From Acestrorhynchus altus (taxonomy: Eukaryota; Chordata; Actinopteri; Characiformes; Acestrorhynchidae), in contig CM067522.1 in NCBI GenBank assembly GCA_034509495.1, positions 21,717,500 to 21,781,499 on the forward strand: a DNA stretch of 64,000 bases, given 5' to 3'. The translations under genes were made by a program, and so were the position numbers. Below the pieces are notes generated by a model, which did no database searches, was not told the DNA's origin, and worked only from the letters and a program-made list of their open reading frames with translations. Within the stretch, counting starts at the first letter, position 1, and every line of letters starts with the position of its first letter. This document shows positions 11,092-21,745 of this stretch, piece by piece.

Positions 11092-11850
11092 TCAGTAGTT
11101 TAGACTCCTGTTCTGTAATTAGTTTACAGACTCATGTTCTGTAATTAGTTTACAGACCCATGTTCGGTCAGTAGTTTACAGACCCGTGTTCTGTCAGTAG
11201 TTTAGAGACTCATGTTGTTGGACTCCTGTCAACAGTTTAGACTCCTGTTCTGTCAGTAATTTAGACTTGTGTTCTGTCAGTAGTTTAGACTGCTGTTCTG
11301 TTTGTAGTTTAGAGACTCATGTTCTGTCAGTAGTTTAGACTCCTGTCAGTAGTTTAGAGACTGCTGTTCTGTCAGTAGTTTAGAGGCTCCTGTTCTGTCA
11401 GTAGTTTACAGACTTCTGTTCTGTGAGCAGTTTACAGACTGCTGTTCTTTCAGTAGTTTAGACTCCTGGTCTGTCAGTAGTTTACAGACTCATGTTCTGT
11501 CAGTAGTTTACAGACTGCTGTTCTGTCAGTAGTTTAGAGGCTCCTGTTCTGACAGTAGTTTAGAGGCTCCTGTTCTGTCAGTAGTTTAGAGGCTCCTGTT
11601 CTGTCAGTAGTTTAGACACCTGTTCTGTCAGATGTTTAGACTGCTGTTCTGTCAGTACTTTAAAAGACTCCTGCTCTGTCAGTAGTTTAGAGACTCCTGC
11701 TCTGTCAGTAGTTTAGAGACTCCTGTTCTGTGAGTTTACAGGCTGCTGTTCTGTCCGTAGTTTAGAGGCTCCTGTTCTGACAGTAGTTTAGAGGCTCCTG
11801 TTCTGTCAGTAGTTTAGAGACTCCTGTTCTGTCAGTAGTTTACAGACCCG
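11092..11850. repeat. About 26-bp minisatellite in the PURB/h2az2 intergenic gap
   Basis: Nearly 30 tandem copies of a unit close to CCTGTTCTGTCAGTAGTTTA followed by GAGACT, with variants (ACAGAC, GAGGCT, shorter units) mixed along the array. It fills most of the space between the two divergent promoters. Confidence 0.95.
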
Positions 11851-11879
11851 CCTACGTGCCCGTGTGTGCGAGTGCCATT

Positions 11880-12083
11880 CATCGGTGGGGGATGGTAGAG
11901 GGCCGTTGAGTAAGGCAGACTGTGATTGGCCGCTTTGCGGATTGGCAGTCGGAGCGGCGGCGCTGATTGGCTGAGGCCGCGCTCGCCGCTGTGAGTCTGA
12001 TCTGAAGGCTGTTTATTGTTCCTCCGTTTGAGACGAAATCGGCTTTTAGGTCTGAATCCTCTTCCTTCGCGCGGAGCGGCACA
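11880..12083 (+). promoter_or_regulatory. h2az2 promoter and 5' UTR
   Basis: A CpG-rich segment ending at the h2az2 start codon. Three ATTGG sites (inverted CCAAT) lie at 11925-11929, 11941-11945 and 11966-11970. The first two are 16 bp apart, the last two 25 bp. CCAAT-driven control is typical of H2A.Z promoters. The exact transcription start is not visible from sequence. Confidence 0.65.
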
Positions 12084-15057
12084 ATGGTATGTTTGCGGGT
12101 CGTGTCGGGGTCGGAGTGCGGCAGTGCCGGGCTGTGGGGGCGGGTTCGGCCCGGTTTAATCCTCCACACGCTCACACAGGCGGTTAGCGTCCGGGCTAAC
12201 CTGAGGAGATTCGCGGGTTTAAACCGGGTTTAAATGGTCCGGGCCGCTTTTCCTTCAGTCCGGCAGTGGAGTCAGCTTATACTGAGCTTTAAGTCGGCTT
12301 TAAGTGAGGTTTAAGTCGGCTTTAAGTGAGGTTTTAAGTCTAAGCTTCAAGTGAGGTTTAAGTCGACTTTAAGTGAGGTTTAGAATCGGCTTTGAGTGAG
12401 TTAAGTCGGCTTTAAATTGAGGTTTAGAGGTCGGCTTATGCTGAAAAATTAAGTCGGCTTTAAGTGAGGTTTAAATTAAACTGCGGCTGAGGTTTTAGTG
12501 GAAACTGCGTGAGGTTTAAGTGGAAACTGCGCTGAAGATTTAAGTGGAAACAGCTGAGGTTTAGAGTGGAAACTGCGGCTGAAGGTTTATTTAAGTCGCC
12601 TTATACTGAGGTTTAAGTCGCCTTATACTGAGGTTTAAGTCGCCTTTGAGTGAGGGTTAAGTCGCCTTTGAGTGAGGATTAAGTCGGTGCTGAGTGGGCT
12701 TATACTGAGCTTTAAGTCGGCTTATACTGAGCTTTAAGTCGGCTTATACTGAGCTTTAAGTCGGCTTATACTGAGGGTTAAGTCGGCTTATACTGAGGGT
12801 TAAGTCGGCTTATACTGAGGGTTAAGTCGGCTTATACTGAGGTTTAAGTCGGTGCTGAGTGAGGGTTAAGTCGGTGCTGAGTGGGCTTTAAGTGAGGTTT
12901 AAGTCGGCTCTAAGCGGGCTTTAAGTGAGGTTTAAGTCGGCTCTAAGCGGGCTATAAGTCGGCCTTAACTGTGGTTCAAGTCATCTTTAAATCAGCTGTA
13001 AGTCAGCTTTAAGTAGGCTTTATGTGAGGTTTTAGTGGGCTTTAAGTGAGTTTGTGCTTTAGGTGAGCTTTCAGTGGGGTTTGGGTGAGGTTTAAGTCCA
13101 GAACTAACTGCTGAAGTTTTTTCTGACACCTTAAACTCGCGCTTTCTGATGTCTTTAGCCTCAGTTTGGTTCTGATTAGTGCAATGGTTGCTTCATTCAT
13201 CAGTAGCCAAATTCACCTCTGGTTTGATCAGCTGCCCTTTAAACTCATATTAAACCATTTTACTGCTCTGTAAGACCGCCCTCACGCCACACGTTACTGC
13301 TCTGTAAGACCACCCTCACGCCACACGTTACTGCTCTGTAAGACCACCCTCACGCCACACGTTACTAATTAAGTAGTAATGAGGCAATTATATACTTTTA
13401 ATAATGAGATTTTGTCAAATTAATGATATAATTAGATACTAAACCATAATTATGAGACAGGAAATCATGAGGTGAAGTCATAGTTAATAATAATAGTAAT
13501 AATAATGATTGAGAGGAAGTTATAATAAGATATTAAGTCATAATAATATAATTATATACTTATGAGAGGAAATAATGCCATTATTCTGATAATGAAATGT
13601 AGAGTATTGGTTAACAATAAATCATAATTATAAGTACCTCTAAGTTTTCCCATTTCATAAGTCGATATCGGGATATTTTGAGACCGGAAGTCATAATCTG
13701 GATGCTGCCAAATAGAGAACAAACTGCAATGCGATACTATGTGAATGAAATTATAACGTTGACACAGTATTTCATTTTTATTAACTACTTCTTGACCCTT
13801 TATCTCCAAGTGGCAGGAATGGGCTTCCACAGCTGTTCTGTTCTGGCGTAACTGCGAGTCTTCAGAACTTGAGGATCATGTTATGTGGCGATTTAGTCAT
13901 CATGTTTGACGCGTTTGAAGTTTGGGAATTATTGTAAGTCGTGTCTCTTTGTGTTCTGTGAAGGCGTATTTCCAAATTGTCGATGCGGCACCCATTGAAA
14001 CCAGGAATGAACCCGCGAAACGAGGGCCTATCCGTATTTAACGAACGCTGCTCGCCCCCTCCTTCTTTGACCCTCGACAAAATACATTCCCGTGTGCACA
14101 TCTAATGCCCTTTCTCTGTGATCCAGGCCGGTGGCAAGGCAGGAAAAGACAGCGGCAAAGCCAAGGCGAAAGCAGTGTCTCGCTCACAACGTGCTGGACT
14201 TCAGGTAAGCATTATTTGGGGAAGTGCTGTAACATCTAACATAACAGTGCTGAGGGGTGGACGACCATGCCTGAAAAGCACGTTTCTTGTTGTCACGACT
14301 GTTTGACTGTCACTTCACAGCCTTTTCGTAGTTAGTATTGTTGTCATTGTTGTATTATTGTCATACAGTCACTTATTTCCACCTGTTTGTAGTTCCCTGT
14401 GGGTCGTATCCACAGGCACTTGAAGACCCGCACTACCAGCCATGGTCGCGTGGGAGCCACAGCGGCGGTGTACAGTGCAGCCATTCTCGAATACTTGACA
14501 GCTGAGGTAAATTCTGTTTTCACACAGTGATGCACACATTCACACCAGCGAATTCACACACCAGTGAGCACACGTGCACGGGGAGCAGCTGGGGAGTTCA
14601 GTCATGTCCTGCCAGTTCAGGGAATCAAACCTGGTTCCCTGACCACCAGGCCACGGCTGCTCCTCAAGAACTTGCGTCAAGAACTGTAAACCCAAACCTG
14701 CATGGTTTCCTTAGGTACTGGAGTTGGCAGGAAACGCCTCCAAAGATCTCAAGGTAAAGCGTATCACTCCCCGCCATTTACAGCTGGCCATCCGTGGAGA
14801 TGAGGAGTTGGACTCCCTCATCAAGGCTACCATCGCTGGGGGTGGTGAGTTGGGTTGATTTCACTGCTTGCATTTGGATTGTGTGCACGTGGAGCACCTT
14901 TGTAGAGCAGTTCTATATGTCTACCAAATTCACAAAGGTCTCCAAAAATAGATGTTTTTCTCTTGGATAGAAGGTGAATTGTGTGTTTCTTGCAGGTGTG
15001 ATCCCTCACATCCACAAGTCTCTGATCGGTAAGAAGGGCCAGCAGAAGACTGCATAA
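12084..15057 (+). CDS. h2az2: Histone H2A.Z.2, complete gene, five coding exons
   Basis: H2A.Z replaces H2A in nucleosomes near promoters and enhancers and is deposited all through the cell cycle (established). Coding exons: 12084-12086 (only the ATG), 14127-14204, 14393-14506, 14715-14844 and 14996-15057. All four introns have GT-AG ends and the phases join to 128 codons, the exact family length. Exon 2 gives AGGKAGKDSGKAKAKAVSRS, exon 3 starts FPVGRIHRHLKTRTTSHGRV, exon 4 holds the acidic-patch region DEELDSLIKATIAGG, exon 5 ends GKKGQQKTA. Residues at the three sites that differ between paralogues (Ala14, Thr38, Ala127 without Met) are those of H2A.Z.2, not H2A.Z.1. Having introns, it is a replacement-type histone gene, not one of the replication-dependent intronless set. 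Divergent neighbour of PURB. Confidence 0.97.
12255..13095. repeat. About 22-bp minisatellite in h2az2 intron 1
   Basis: Tandem copies of a unit near GTCGGCTTATACTGAGGTTT plus AA, in two blended forms (GGCTTTAAGTGAGG and GGCTTATACTGAG). Roughly 38 units; the left part is much more irregular than the right. It starts about 170 bp after the exon 1 splice donor. Confidence 0.93.
13260..13361. repeat. Three copies of a 34-bp tandem repeat
   Basis: Exact 34-bp period at 13260, 13294 and 13328 (TTACTGCTCTGTAAGACC then CCCTCACGCCACACG). Only one base differs between copy 1 and copies 2-3. It lies in h2az2 intron 1, just after the larger minisatellite. Confidence 0.93.
14527..14670 (-). mobile_element. 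SINE/LINE-tail-like repeat S in h2az2 intron 3
   Basis: Shares GTGCACGGGGAGCAGCTGGG and the GTTCAGTCATGTCCTGCCAG block with copies at 18985-19145 (same orientation) and 24420-24645 (opposite). It is flanked by exons 3 and 4 and ends about 45 bp before the exon 4 acceptor. It is a retroposon-type repeat by resemblance only. Confidence 0.6.
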
Positions 15058-15410
15058 TCACCATTGTCATTGCCATGGTGACCTGGACTCAAGGACTCTC
15101 GTTTGGACTGTGACCAGATCAGCTTACATTCATTTATTCATCCGTTTTTTTGGTTTGTTTTTTTATTTGACATTTTTTCCTTTTTTTAAATTAATGTTAA
15201 CTAGCTAACCACAAGTGATTTGTTAGGTTGTGTTCTTGTTCTCTATGAAATTTAGTTTAACGCAGTTCTTCTACCCCCCTCAAAGCTATTTTAGAGAGAC
15301 GCAGGAGTTGTGATCGTCCTGTTGTGAAAGCGATTTCATTTGTTTGATTGGCCTGAGCTATGGAAGTGTTTTATACTGAAAATGGAACCGATAAAAAGTT
15401 TTTTACAAAA
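15058..15410 (+). other. h2az2 3' UTR
   Basis: The sequence after the TAA is T-rich. No canonical AATAAA is seen, but a variant GATAAA at about 15390-15395 is followed by a TTTTAC-rich stretch and is the best poly(A) candidate. Confidence 0.5.
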
Positions 15411-16505
15411 CTACCTCTTTTATGAGTTATTTTATTTCACTCGATGAAAACCCTAATTTGAATACGAGGTATAATCTATGTATTATTACAACACATCCTT
15501 GATTATTGGGGTTATATGCATGAGACAGTGGAGATGTCTTTTTACCTGTTTACAGTAGAAGTGTATATAACATAAACTGTTCTTGGTACAAGTGTATATT
15601 CCTGTGATAGCACTTCTAACAGGCTCCTCAGCAGGTGCTTCGCTGAGCAGGGGAAACGGATATGGACATCACCGAAAGAGAGGGAGAGAGGGGTGGCGTG
15701 CTTTGTGAATATCGTTAACGTCAGCCTCAGCTTTCCGACTTTCCTGGCTGTAATGTTGGATTCGTTTTACTTTCACATATTAAAGGTGTGAACGAAAAAT
15801 TTATTCGGAACAGCCTCCACAGTGGAGACACACACCGTAAAAACCATAGCCTTTGTGTCATCTGTCAAATGATTACCAAGAAGAGATTATAAATTTGCAC
15901 CTTTTACATTTAGAAATAAGTTCCATGAAGTTGTGTAAAATATGTAAAATATATACTTAAAAATGAAATGGAAAGTTTAACGTAGGTGATATTTTTTTAC
16001 TAACTTTTTGTAGTTTTATATTTTTTTAGGTTTAATATTTGTTAAAAATATATTTTTATTAAAAATATATATTTTAATTATTTTATGAAAATGTTCATTA
16101 ATATGTAATTTTATAAAATGGGATTAATTAACCTAAAAGGTCTCAACATTGATTTTTATTACGCTTGCCTATTAGAGAGACAGCCAATCAAAATGTTCCT
16201 TGAGATCAGCTGAGAAAAAAAAACACAGAACAGCAAATACCAGCAGAGGGCAGCAGCACTCAACTACTGAAGCCTAATGTAGCCAAACAGTCACAGATCA
16301 AAATATGATCATTTAATTATTCAGGAAAATGATCCAGGATTCCAGATCTGTGAGGGTGGCAGGATGTGAACCTTCAGGATCAGAAGATCATCTGAAGGTG
16401 AAATTAGATTCAGGTGTTTTCCATCAATGGGATACAATCAGGTGTAAGTGGGCGTGTCCTGTCTTATTTCAAGAACAGGGATCTATCAAAGTCACAACAT
16501 GCTTG
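15411..16505. other. AT-rich gene-free stretch
   Basis: Strongly AT-rich at 15880-16130 (runs of TTTTTATTAAAAATATAT type). Nothing else recognised. Confidence 0.6.
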
Positions 16506-16509
16506 TGGA

Positions 16510-17340
16510 AGTGAATCCTGGAGAACAAAAGAAATTCCTGAGTTGTTGATGTTCATCAGGCTGGAGACGGTTACAGAACCATCCCTAAAGAGTTTGGACT
16601 CCAACGATCCACAGTCCGACAGATTGTGTACAAGTGGAGGACTTTCAAGAGCATTGTGACCCACCCCAGGAGTGTTCCACCAACAATCAGAGGTGGGTAT
16701 TTAACGTCCAGCAATCAGAATCCACCCCCAGGCAGTTGGAACAAAATACAATGAAAACATTGCTTCTGACACCAGTTGCAAATATGATTCTTTAACAGCT
16801 CCTTACCATTGCTGACAAAGATGTGCAAAAGCACACAGAGCTTGTCTTGACCATGTAGAGAAGTACTGCCAATAGAATAGGACTCTTTAGAAGATAAACA
16901 ATCATGAACCTATTGGCACCAGGTCTAATTTATCTACTGTAAAGACTCTGTAAATGATCTCTGGATGCAGCATAAAAACGTCCCCATCTGTGAAACATGG
17001 TTTTGGTAGTATCATGGTTTGGGCCTGTTTTGCTGCATCTGGTCCAGGGTAGCTTGCCATCATTGACCAAACAGTGAATTCTAAATTATACCAGAAAATT
17101 CCAAGGGAAAAAAATCTGGATATCTGTCTGTGAGCTGAATCTCAAAAGAATGTGGGTCATGCACAAAGGCAATGACGCTAAGCACTTGAGTGGTTCTATC
17201 AAAGTCATGATCCTAATCCAGTAGAGATGTTGTGAAGGACCTGAAGCAGCAGTTAATGGGAGGAAACCCACCAACATAACAGAGCTGAAGATGGTTTGTG
17301 GAGGAATGGATTCAAATTAGTGCAGGACTGACCAACAGTT
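16510..17340 (+). mobile_element. Decayed Tc1-like transposon
   Basis: Pieces of a Tc1 transposase appear in order but in shifting frames. Near 16560-16660 the text translates to pieces like GDGYRTIPKEFGLQRSTVRQ and YKWRTF (helix-turn-helix region). Near 16990-17040 it gives SVKHGFGSIMVW. Near 17100-17300 there are NPVEM- and KPTNI-like remnants. A family D repeat interrupts it at 16790-16925. No intact frame remains. Confidence 0.75.
16790..16925 (+). repeat. Family D repeat nested in the Tc1 remnant
   Basis: CATTGCTGACAAAGATGTGC, GAAGTACTGCCAATAGAATA and GAACCTATTGGCACCA match the copy at 27040-27335. The position inside an older transposon gives an insertion order: Tc1 first, D second. 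Confidence 0.65.
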
Positions 17341-17499
17341 ACGGAAATGTTTAGTTACAGTTACTGCTGCACAAGGGGGGCGGGGGGGACAGCAGATTCT
17401 GAAAGCCCTAACGGATATGTAGTAGATTCGATTTTAAAAATAAAAATAGAATGTAAATCTTAAAAATATAAAGGTTCACAAGCTTTTCAGCACCACTGT

Positions 17500-17600
17500 A
17501 TATCCTAGTTCATTCATATTTTCACCTACTGTGTCCCAGTCAGGGTCACAGGAGTTCGACACTTACCTGGAATCATTGGGTCAAGACAGTCCATCACAGG

Positions 17601-17638
<38 letters not shown>

Positions 17639-17640
17639 TG
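17500..17640 (+). repeat. Family L repeat with internal (CA)n expansion
   Basis: CAGGGTCACAGGAG...ACCTGGAATCATTGGGTC...GTCCATCACAGGGTAA runs straight into a CA run at 17603-17635. Same arrangement as at 4345-4565. Confidence 0.7.
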
Positions 17641-17747
17641 TGTAAATATAATAAAAAGTAAAAATTTGCTGATCAGTTTCTGGATCATGAAAACCAGAAT
17701 TTCAAAGTATTAGAAGCTTTTTATTAAAATTTAAATTTATTAACAAT

Positions 17748-17753
<6 letters not shown>

Positions 17754-17803
<50 letters not shown>
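17754..17803. repeat. (GT)n microsatellite
   Basis: About 24 GT units, ending in GCGTGCGCGTG. The alternating purine-pyrimidine run could form Z-DNA. Confidence 0.95.
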
Positions 17804-17805
<2 letters not shown>

Positions 17806-18899
17806 CGCGTGTTCAGTTTAATGACAGAATTAATAGAGCCATTGGTCCAAAGAAAAAAGTCTTTAATTACAAAATCAGTAGATGCTTGCTCACACTGGGT
17901 CCTGAAATTCAGGACTGCACTGGTTATCCGTTATTGGAACAGAGAAACACGGTAATCGGTTAATTTATGTAATTATGGATTATTTTCAGAGTTCCGACTC
18001 GAACATTGAGAATATGTACAAACCTTAGTTGAATAAAAAAGATATTTTTGTGTTGAACTGATGCCATAAAAGAAGCCGTTATTAGAGACGGTTAAAAAAT
18101 AGAAATCTCTATTCAAAATGTCCCAAAGAAATATTCAAGTACAAATTATTAGTATTATGAACAGCAAATATGAAAAACAGCTATTGGACTAGAAGGATTA
18201 TGGCTCACACTCATAATATTTACAGCGTTTTGAAGAGCTTCATAAAGTACAGGTTAGAGCTGTGGAGATACCATGAGTACCACCAGACACACTTCACAAT
18301 GAGGGTTCTTCACGGGATGTTTAGTAAAGAGAAGGGAAAGGGTTGTAAATAGCAGAAAGAGTTCCTGTATTTGTATAATTTAACATTGTTACAACAGGAA
18401 AACCCTTTTTGGTGCCATCTAGAACCTTCTACAACACATTTTCCGTTCATTTGAAGAACCGTTCATTCACACCGATGTTCTTTTCTAAAGAACCTCTGAA
18501 GAATCATCGTTTCTAAGTGTGTATTAATGACTGATTATCCTCAGTAATTGGAAATATTCTTATATTTCACATTTCGTAACGTGAAGGCTTGCATATTGAC
18601 GTATTGTACATAGTGCGCAACATGAAGACGTCTAGTCTTCGGAACATTTACACTTTAAACAGTCCACGGCATCAGTCCTACCACACGTCTGCATTTACAC
18701 ATCACCCGCCTTGGTCCTGCTGTCCAACCCCTTTATTCGCTGCTCGATCAGCATCGTGGTCATGGTCGAGACATTTCATCGATGTTTGAGGTTGACGAAT
18801 GAGCATCGTTTCAATTTGCTTCAGCATTGTTTCAGCACCGTTTCAACGCTGTCGATTTTATAACCCAAATCGAATTTTTGCAACCGTTTAACATGAAAC
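17804..18899. other. Gene-free stretch, nothing recognised
   Basis: AT-rich unique-looking DNA with only short open frames. Near 18360-18500 there are words such as AACCTTCTACAAC and AAAGAACC that hint at a decayed repeat, not enough to assign. Confidence 0.5.
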
Positions 18900-19437
18900 A
18901 CGTTTACATGCACTTAAAAATACGAGCTCAATCAGATTTCTGGAGGTATCTGATTATTCAAGTGGTGGTGGGAACAGATGTCCTCCGCATTTATCCCATC
19001 CACACTAGTGACCACACGTGCCCAGAGCAGTGGGCAGCCCTATCCACGGTGTCTGGGGGGCAGCTGGGGAGTTGAGAGCCTTGCTCAAGGGCACTTCAGT
19101 CACGTCTTGTCAGTTCCAATCACAAGGCTGGTTCCCCAACCACCTCTCAATTACGAAATACGAGAAATAGATCTAGAGTTCAGCTCCGTAATCAGATTTC
19201 TCAGCTCACTCCAATTTCACTTGGATTTCTCAGGCTATGCATGCAATCTCACCACGGACCAGCCTCTAAACCTCTGGGAAATTATTGACTGGTTGCAAAG
19301 TAGTAATCTGATCATTGACTCATGTAAACCTGGAGTTTCTCCACCATCTCATTACCCAAGTGCATGTAAACACGCAGATCGAATTACTCACAAAATCTGA
19401 TTCTGGGCAGTTATCGTATTAGTGTGTGCATGTAAAG
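18900..19437. mobile_element. MITE-like element with a nested repeat
   Basis: TTTACATGCAC at about 18903-18913 returns inverted as GTGCATGTAAA at 19426-19436. Inside, AATCAGATTTCT and TAATCTGATC/CAAAATCTGATTCTGG words occur in both orientations, giving a foldback structure. A family S repeat (18985-19145) sits inside the left half and breaks the symmetry. Non-coding. Confidence 0.65.
18985..19145 (-). mobile_element. Family S retroposon-like repeat nested in a MITE
   Basis: GACCACACGTGCCCAGAGCA, GGGGGGCAGCTGGGGAGTTG and CTCAAGGGCACTTCAGTCAC are the reverse complement of the copy at 24420-24645. Same family as the copy in h2az2 intron 3. Confidence 0.65.
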
Positions 19438-19715
19438 GCACTCGTTATTTCAGTGTTTTTTCAATGCTGTCGCCACAAACACGTCATTTCATTTCAACCA
19501 CATTGAAGATCGGTCATGTGCCAGCTGGAAAACACCTGGAGGATCCCTGAAACCACAGATGTAGCCTTAATGTGTGCTCACAGTTCTCCTCTACATCTCC
19601 TGGATTAAACAGCTTGAAATTGTTTTTTTAATTAAATAACATCTGCAGAATCTTCGCTGCATGCGTAATATTCTGCCCTGCAGTTCAGATAAATGCTGCC
19701 CCTCTCCTTTCATCA

Positions 19716-20618
19716 TCAACACCACTTGAAGGTCCGCCCCACCATCCTGAAGAAGATCTGATTGGGTACCCAGAGGTATCGACACAGCTTTTGGAATACT
19801 TCGTTACTGAGGGGCGCATGTGGCCTTCCTTTGGACTCATCAAGGCACTTGTCGTGTCCTTCAGACAGCAGGCAGTAAAAACCTTTGGTGGTGTTGAAGT
19901 AGAAGTTGTCCTTCATTATCTGTGGGGGAAGCTCTAAGAACTTCTCGGCTTTCTGGAGCTCAGGGAACGGGTCCCGGATCAGCTGTTCCCCATCCACGAT
20001 GTGGATCTGCTCCATGGGAAAGAACTCCAGCCACCTGGCCAGGTGTTGGTGGTACAGGCTCCTCTGGAGGGCCTTGTAGCTGGGGTTGATTCGCCCTTTG
20101 CGCAGCAGCAGCTCCTCTAGAGGCTGGTAGGGCTTGTTCTGCTGGATGCGGTTGTGTAGAACCTGCGTGTAGTCAGACACGAGTCTCTCGGCTGGATCAC
20201 GGACGATTAGTAGAAGCTTCACCGCAGGATTTGTCGACCACATCCTGGACGGAGCCAAAGGTGCTGTGAAGTAGCCAGGGGTTTTTTCCACAGTCACTTG
20301 CCCTGAACGGGTGACGGGCATCTGGGCACGGTACCAGTCCAGGCCCTTGCGGAAGTTTTCGTCCAGATTGAAGTAGTGGACCTCGGCCTTGGCGACCTCG
20401 ATGTCTGGATGAAGGTTAAGCATCTCCAGCAATGCCCTGGTGCCGCCCTTCCGGACGCCGATGATGATGGCCCCTGGCATGCGACGCAAGGTCGTGGTGT
20501 TTGGACCCTGAGCTGGGGGTACTGAGGTCGTGGAGGATCTGAGCTCGCGCAGACACACACACAGCTGGGCCTGGAGCACCAGCAAGAGGATCAGCGCCAA
20601 CACAAGAGTCCACAGCAT
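19716..20618 (-). CDS. hs3st1-like: Heparan sulfate glucosamine 3-O-sulfotransferase 1-like, complete single exon
   Basis: Golgi enzyme that moves sulfate from PAPS to the 3-OH of glucosamine in heparan sulfate, making sites such as the antithrombin-binding motif (family knowledge). The 300-residue frame has a hydrophobic N-terminal segment (residues 2-20), then a short variable stem. The catalytic domain includes the 5'-phosphosulfate loop GVRKGGTRALLEML (54-67), the catalytic glutamate in AEVHYF (Glu79), VEKTPGYF (110-117) and the 3'-phosphate motif LLIVRDPAERLVSDYTQ (136-152). The FYCLLSEGHDKC segment holds the conserved cysteine pair (249, 258), and the protein ends GRTFKWC where human HS3ST1 ends GRTFDWH. 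Length fits HS3ST1 (about 307), shorter than HS3ST2-6. A possible N-glycosylation site is NTT at 242-244. Coding sequence in one exon is usual for HS3ST1. Fish have several HS3ST1-like paralogues; I cannot say which this is. Confidence 0.93.
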   Translation of the reverse strand: MLWTLVLALILLLVLQAQLCVCLRELRSSTTSVPPAQGPNTTTLRRMPGAIIIGVRKGGTRALLEMLNLHPDIEVAKAEVHYFNLDENFRKGLDWYRAQMPVTRSGQVTVEKTPGYFTAPLAPSRMWSTNPAVKLLLIVRDPAERLVSDYTQVLHNRIQQNKPYQPLEELLLRKGRINPSYKALQRSLYHQHLARWLEFFPMEQIHIVDGEQLIRDPFPELQKAEKFLELPPQIMKDNFYFNTTKGFYCLLSEGHDKCLDESKGRPHAPLSNEVFQKLCRYLWVPNQIFFRMVGRTFKWC

Positions 20619-21284
20619 GGCGACACTTCAGTCGGGTCAAGGAGACGTGCTCAGATTCACTCAGCAGGCAGGGGACGTTCACACAGCTGGACACGGGCAC
20701 GCTGGTACACAACAGCTGTCGATGATTACCACTTCAGAGCTCTGCTGTAAACATCTGTGGAGGAACAGGAAAATGTTTTACAAAGAAAATCTTTGTTTTA
20801 CATTTTTTTTGCCTAAAATTAGAATTTTTAACCACGAAAAATGGATATTTCTACCCTTTAAATGCTCTTCTGTTAAGCCAAGAGAATTTATTGAAAAATG
20901 ATCGCGGCAAACAAAGGATTCCCCCTTTAGCACACGACTCCCCTCTGTGTTCTATTAATGAACGGAGGCCTGTGTAACCGTATGCAATAGAAATAATATT
21001 CTCTTTGTGTGATTTAATTAACATTGCTATTAAAACGCCGCCAGAGGAAGCACATTAAACATTCATGCTGAAAGCAGCACTTGCAGTTGCAGAAATCCCG
21101 TGAGGCAGTGGAGTCCTCCAATGCACTGTTTACTTTTTTCAACTGGTTTCTTGTACGTGTGTCGCCTTCTAGTAGTAATTAATGGAACTACACTCGGCGG
21201 TGCTGATCTAGAAGAGACCTGTCATACTGTACAAACAGAGTGGATATAAAAATGATGGGCAATTAAAGACATTAGGAAATATTT
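20619..21284. other. Upstream region of hs3st1-like, nothing firm
   Basis: Probable 5' UTR and promoter side of the minus-strand gene, but no CpG island, TATA box or splice acceptor that I could place with confidence. Confidence 0.4.
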
Positions 21285-21745
21285 ACACTTCCGTTTACGG
21301 CATCTAGCAGATGCTCTTATGTACAGTGATTTACCAAAGTATCTAGACCCCAAATTCAAGATAATTATAATTTGTCACACAGTAACACAATAAATGACAA
21401 AAAGATGAACAAAGGATGAGAGACAGATCCCCTAGTGAGCAAGACAATGGGCGACAGTGCAGGAGAAACACCCTCAGACCTGGAGGAAGGAACCTCGGGA
21501 GGAACCAGGCTCACAAGGAGGAGGACCATCCTCCTCTGGTCAAAAACTACTCATACACAGTTAGGGGACACTGGACCCCCACACCTCTGTTCTAATACTC
21601 GGGTACTGAAGTAATGGTAGTTCGCTGGACATAATAGTATCGCATAGTTGGTGATGGTGGGTGAAGAGCTAGTCCATGGCAGGTCCAGTTGTCGGAAGGT
21701 GAAAAGCCTAAAGAATAAGAACGTTCAAGCTAAAAATAAGACACT
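21285..21745 (+). mobile_element. Dispersed repeat family with TTTACGGCATCTAGCAGATG start
   Basis: The words TTTACGGCATCTAGCAGATG and CTCTTATGTACAGTGATTTA at the left, then GGAAGGAACCTCGGGAGGAA and CCATCCTCCTCTGGTC further on, follow an order I recognise as common in fish interspersed repeats. A reverse-orientation fragment of the left end lies at 50430-50515. Class not determined. Confidence 0.5.

Noticed and set aside
18978..19400. 140-codon open frame on the plus strand
   Set aside because: It lies wholly within a foldback MITE and a nested family S repeat and has no recognisable content.
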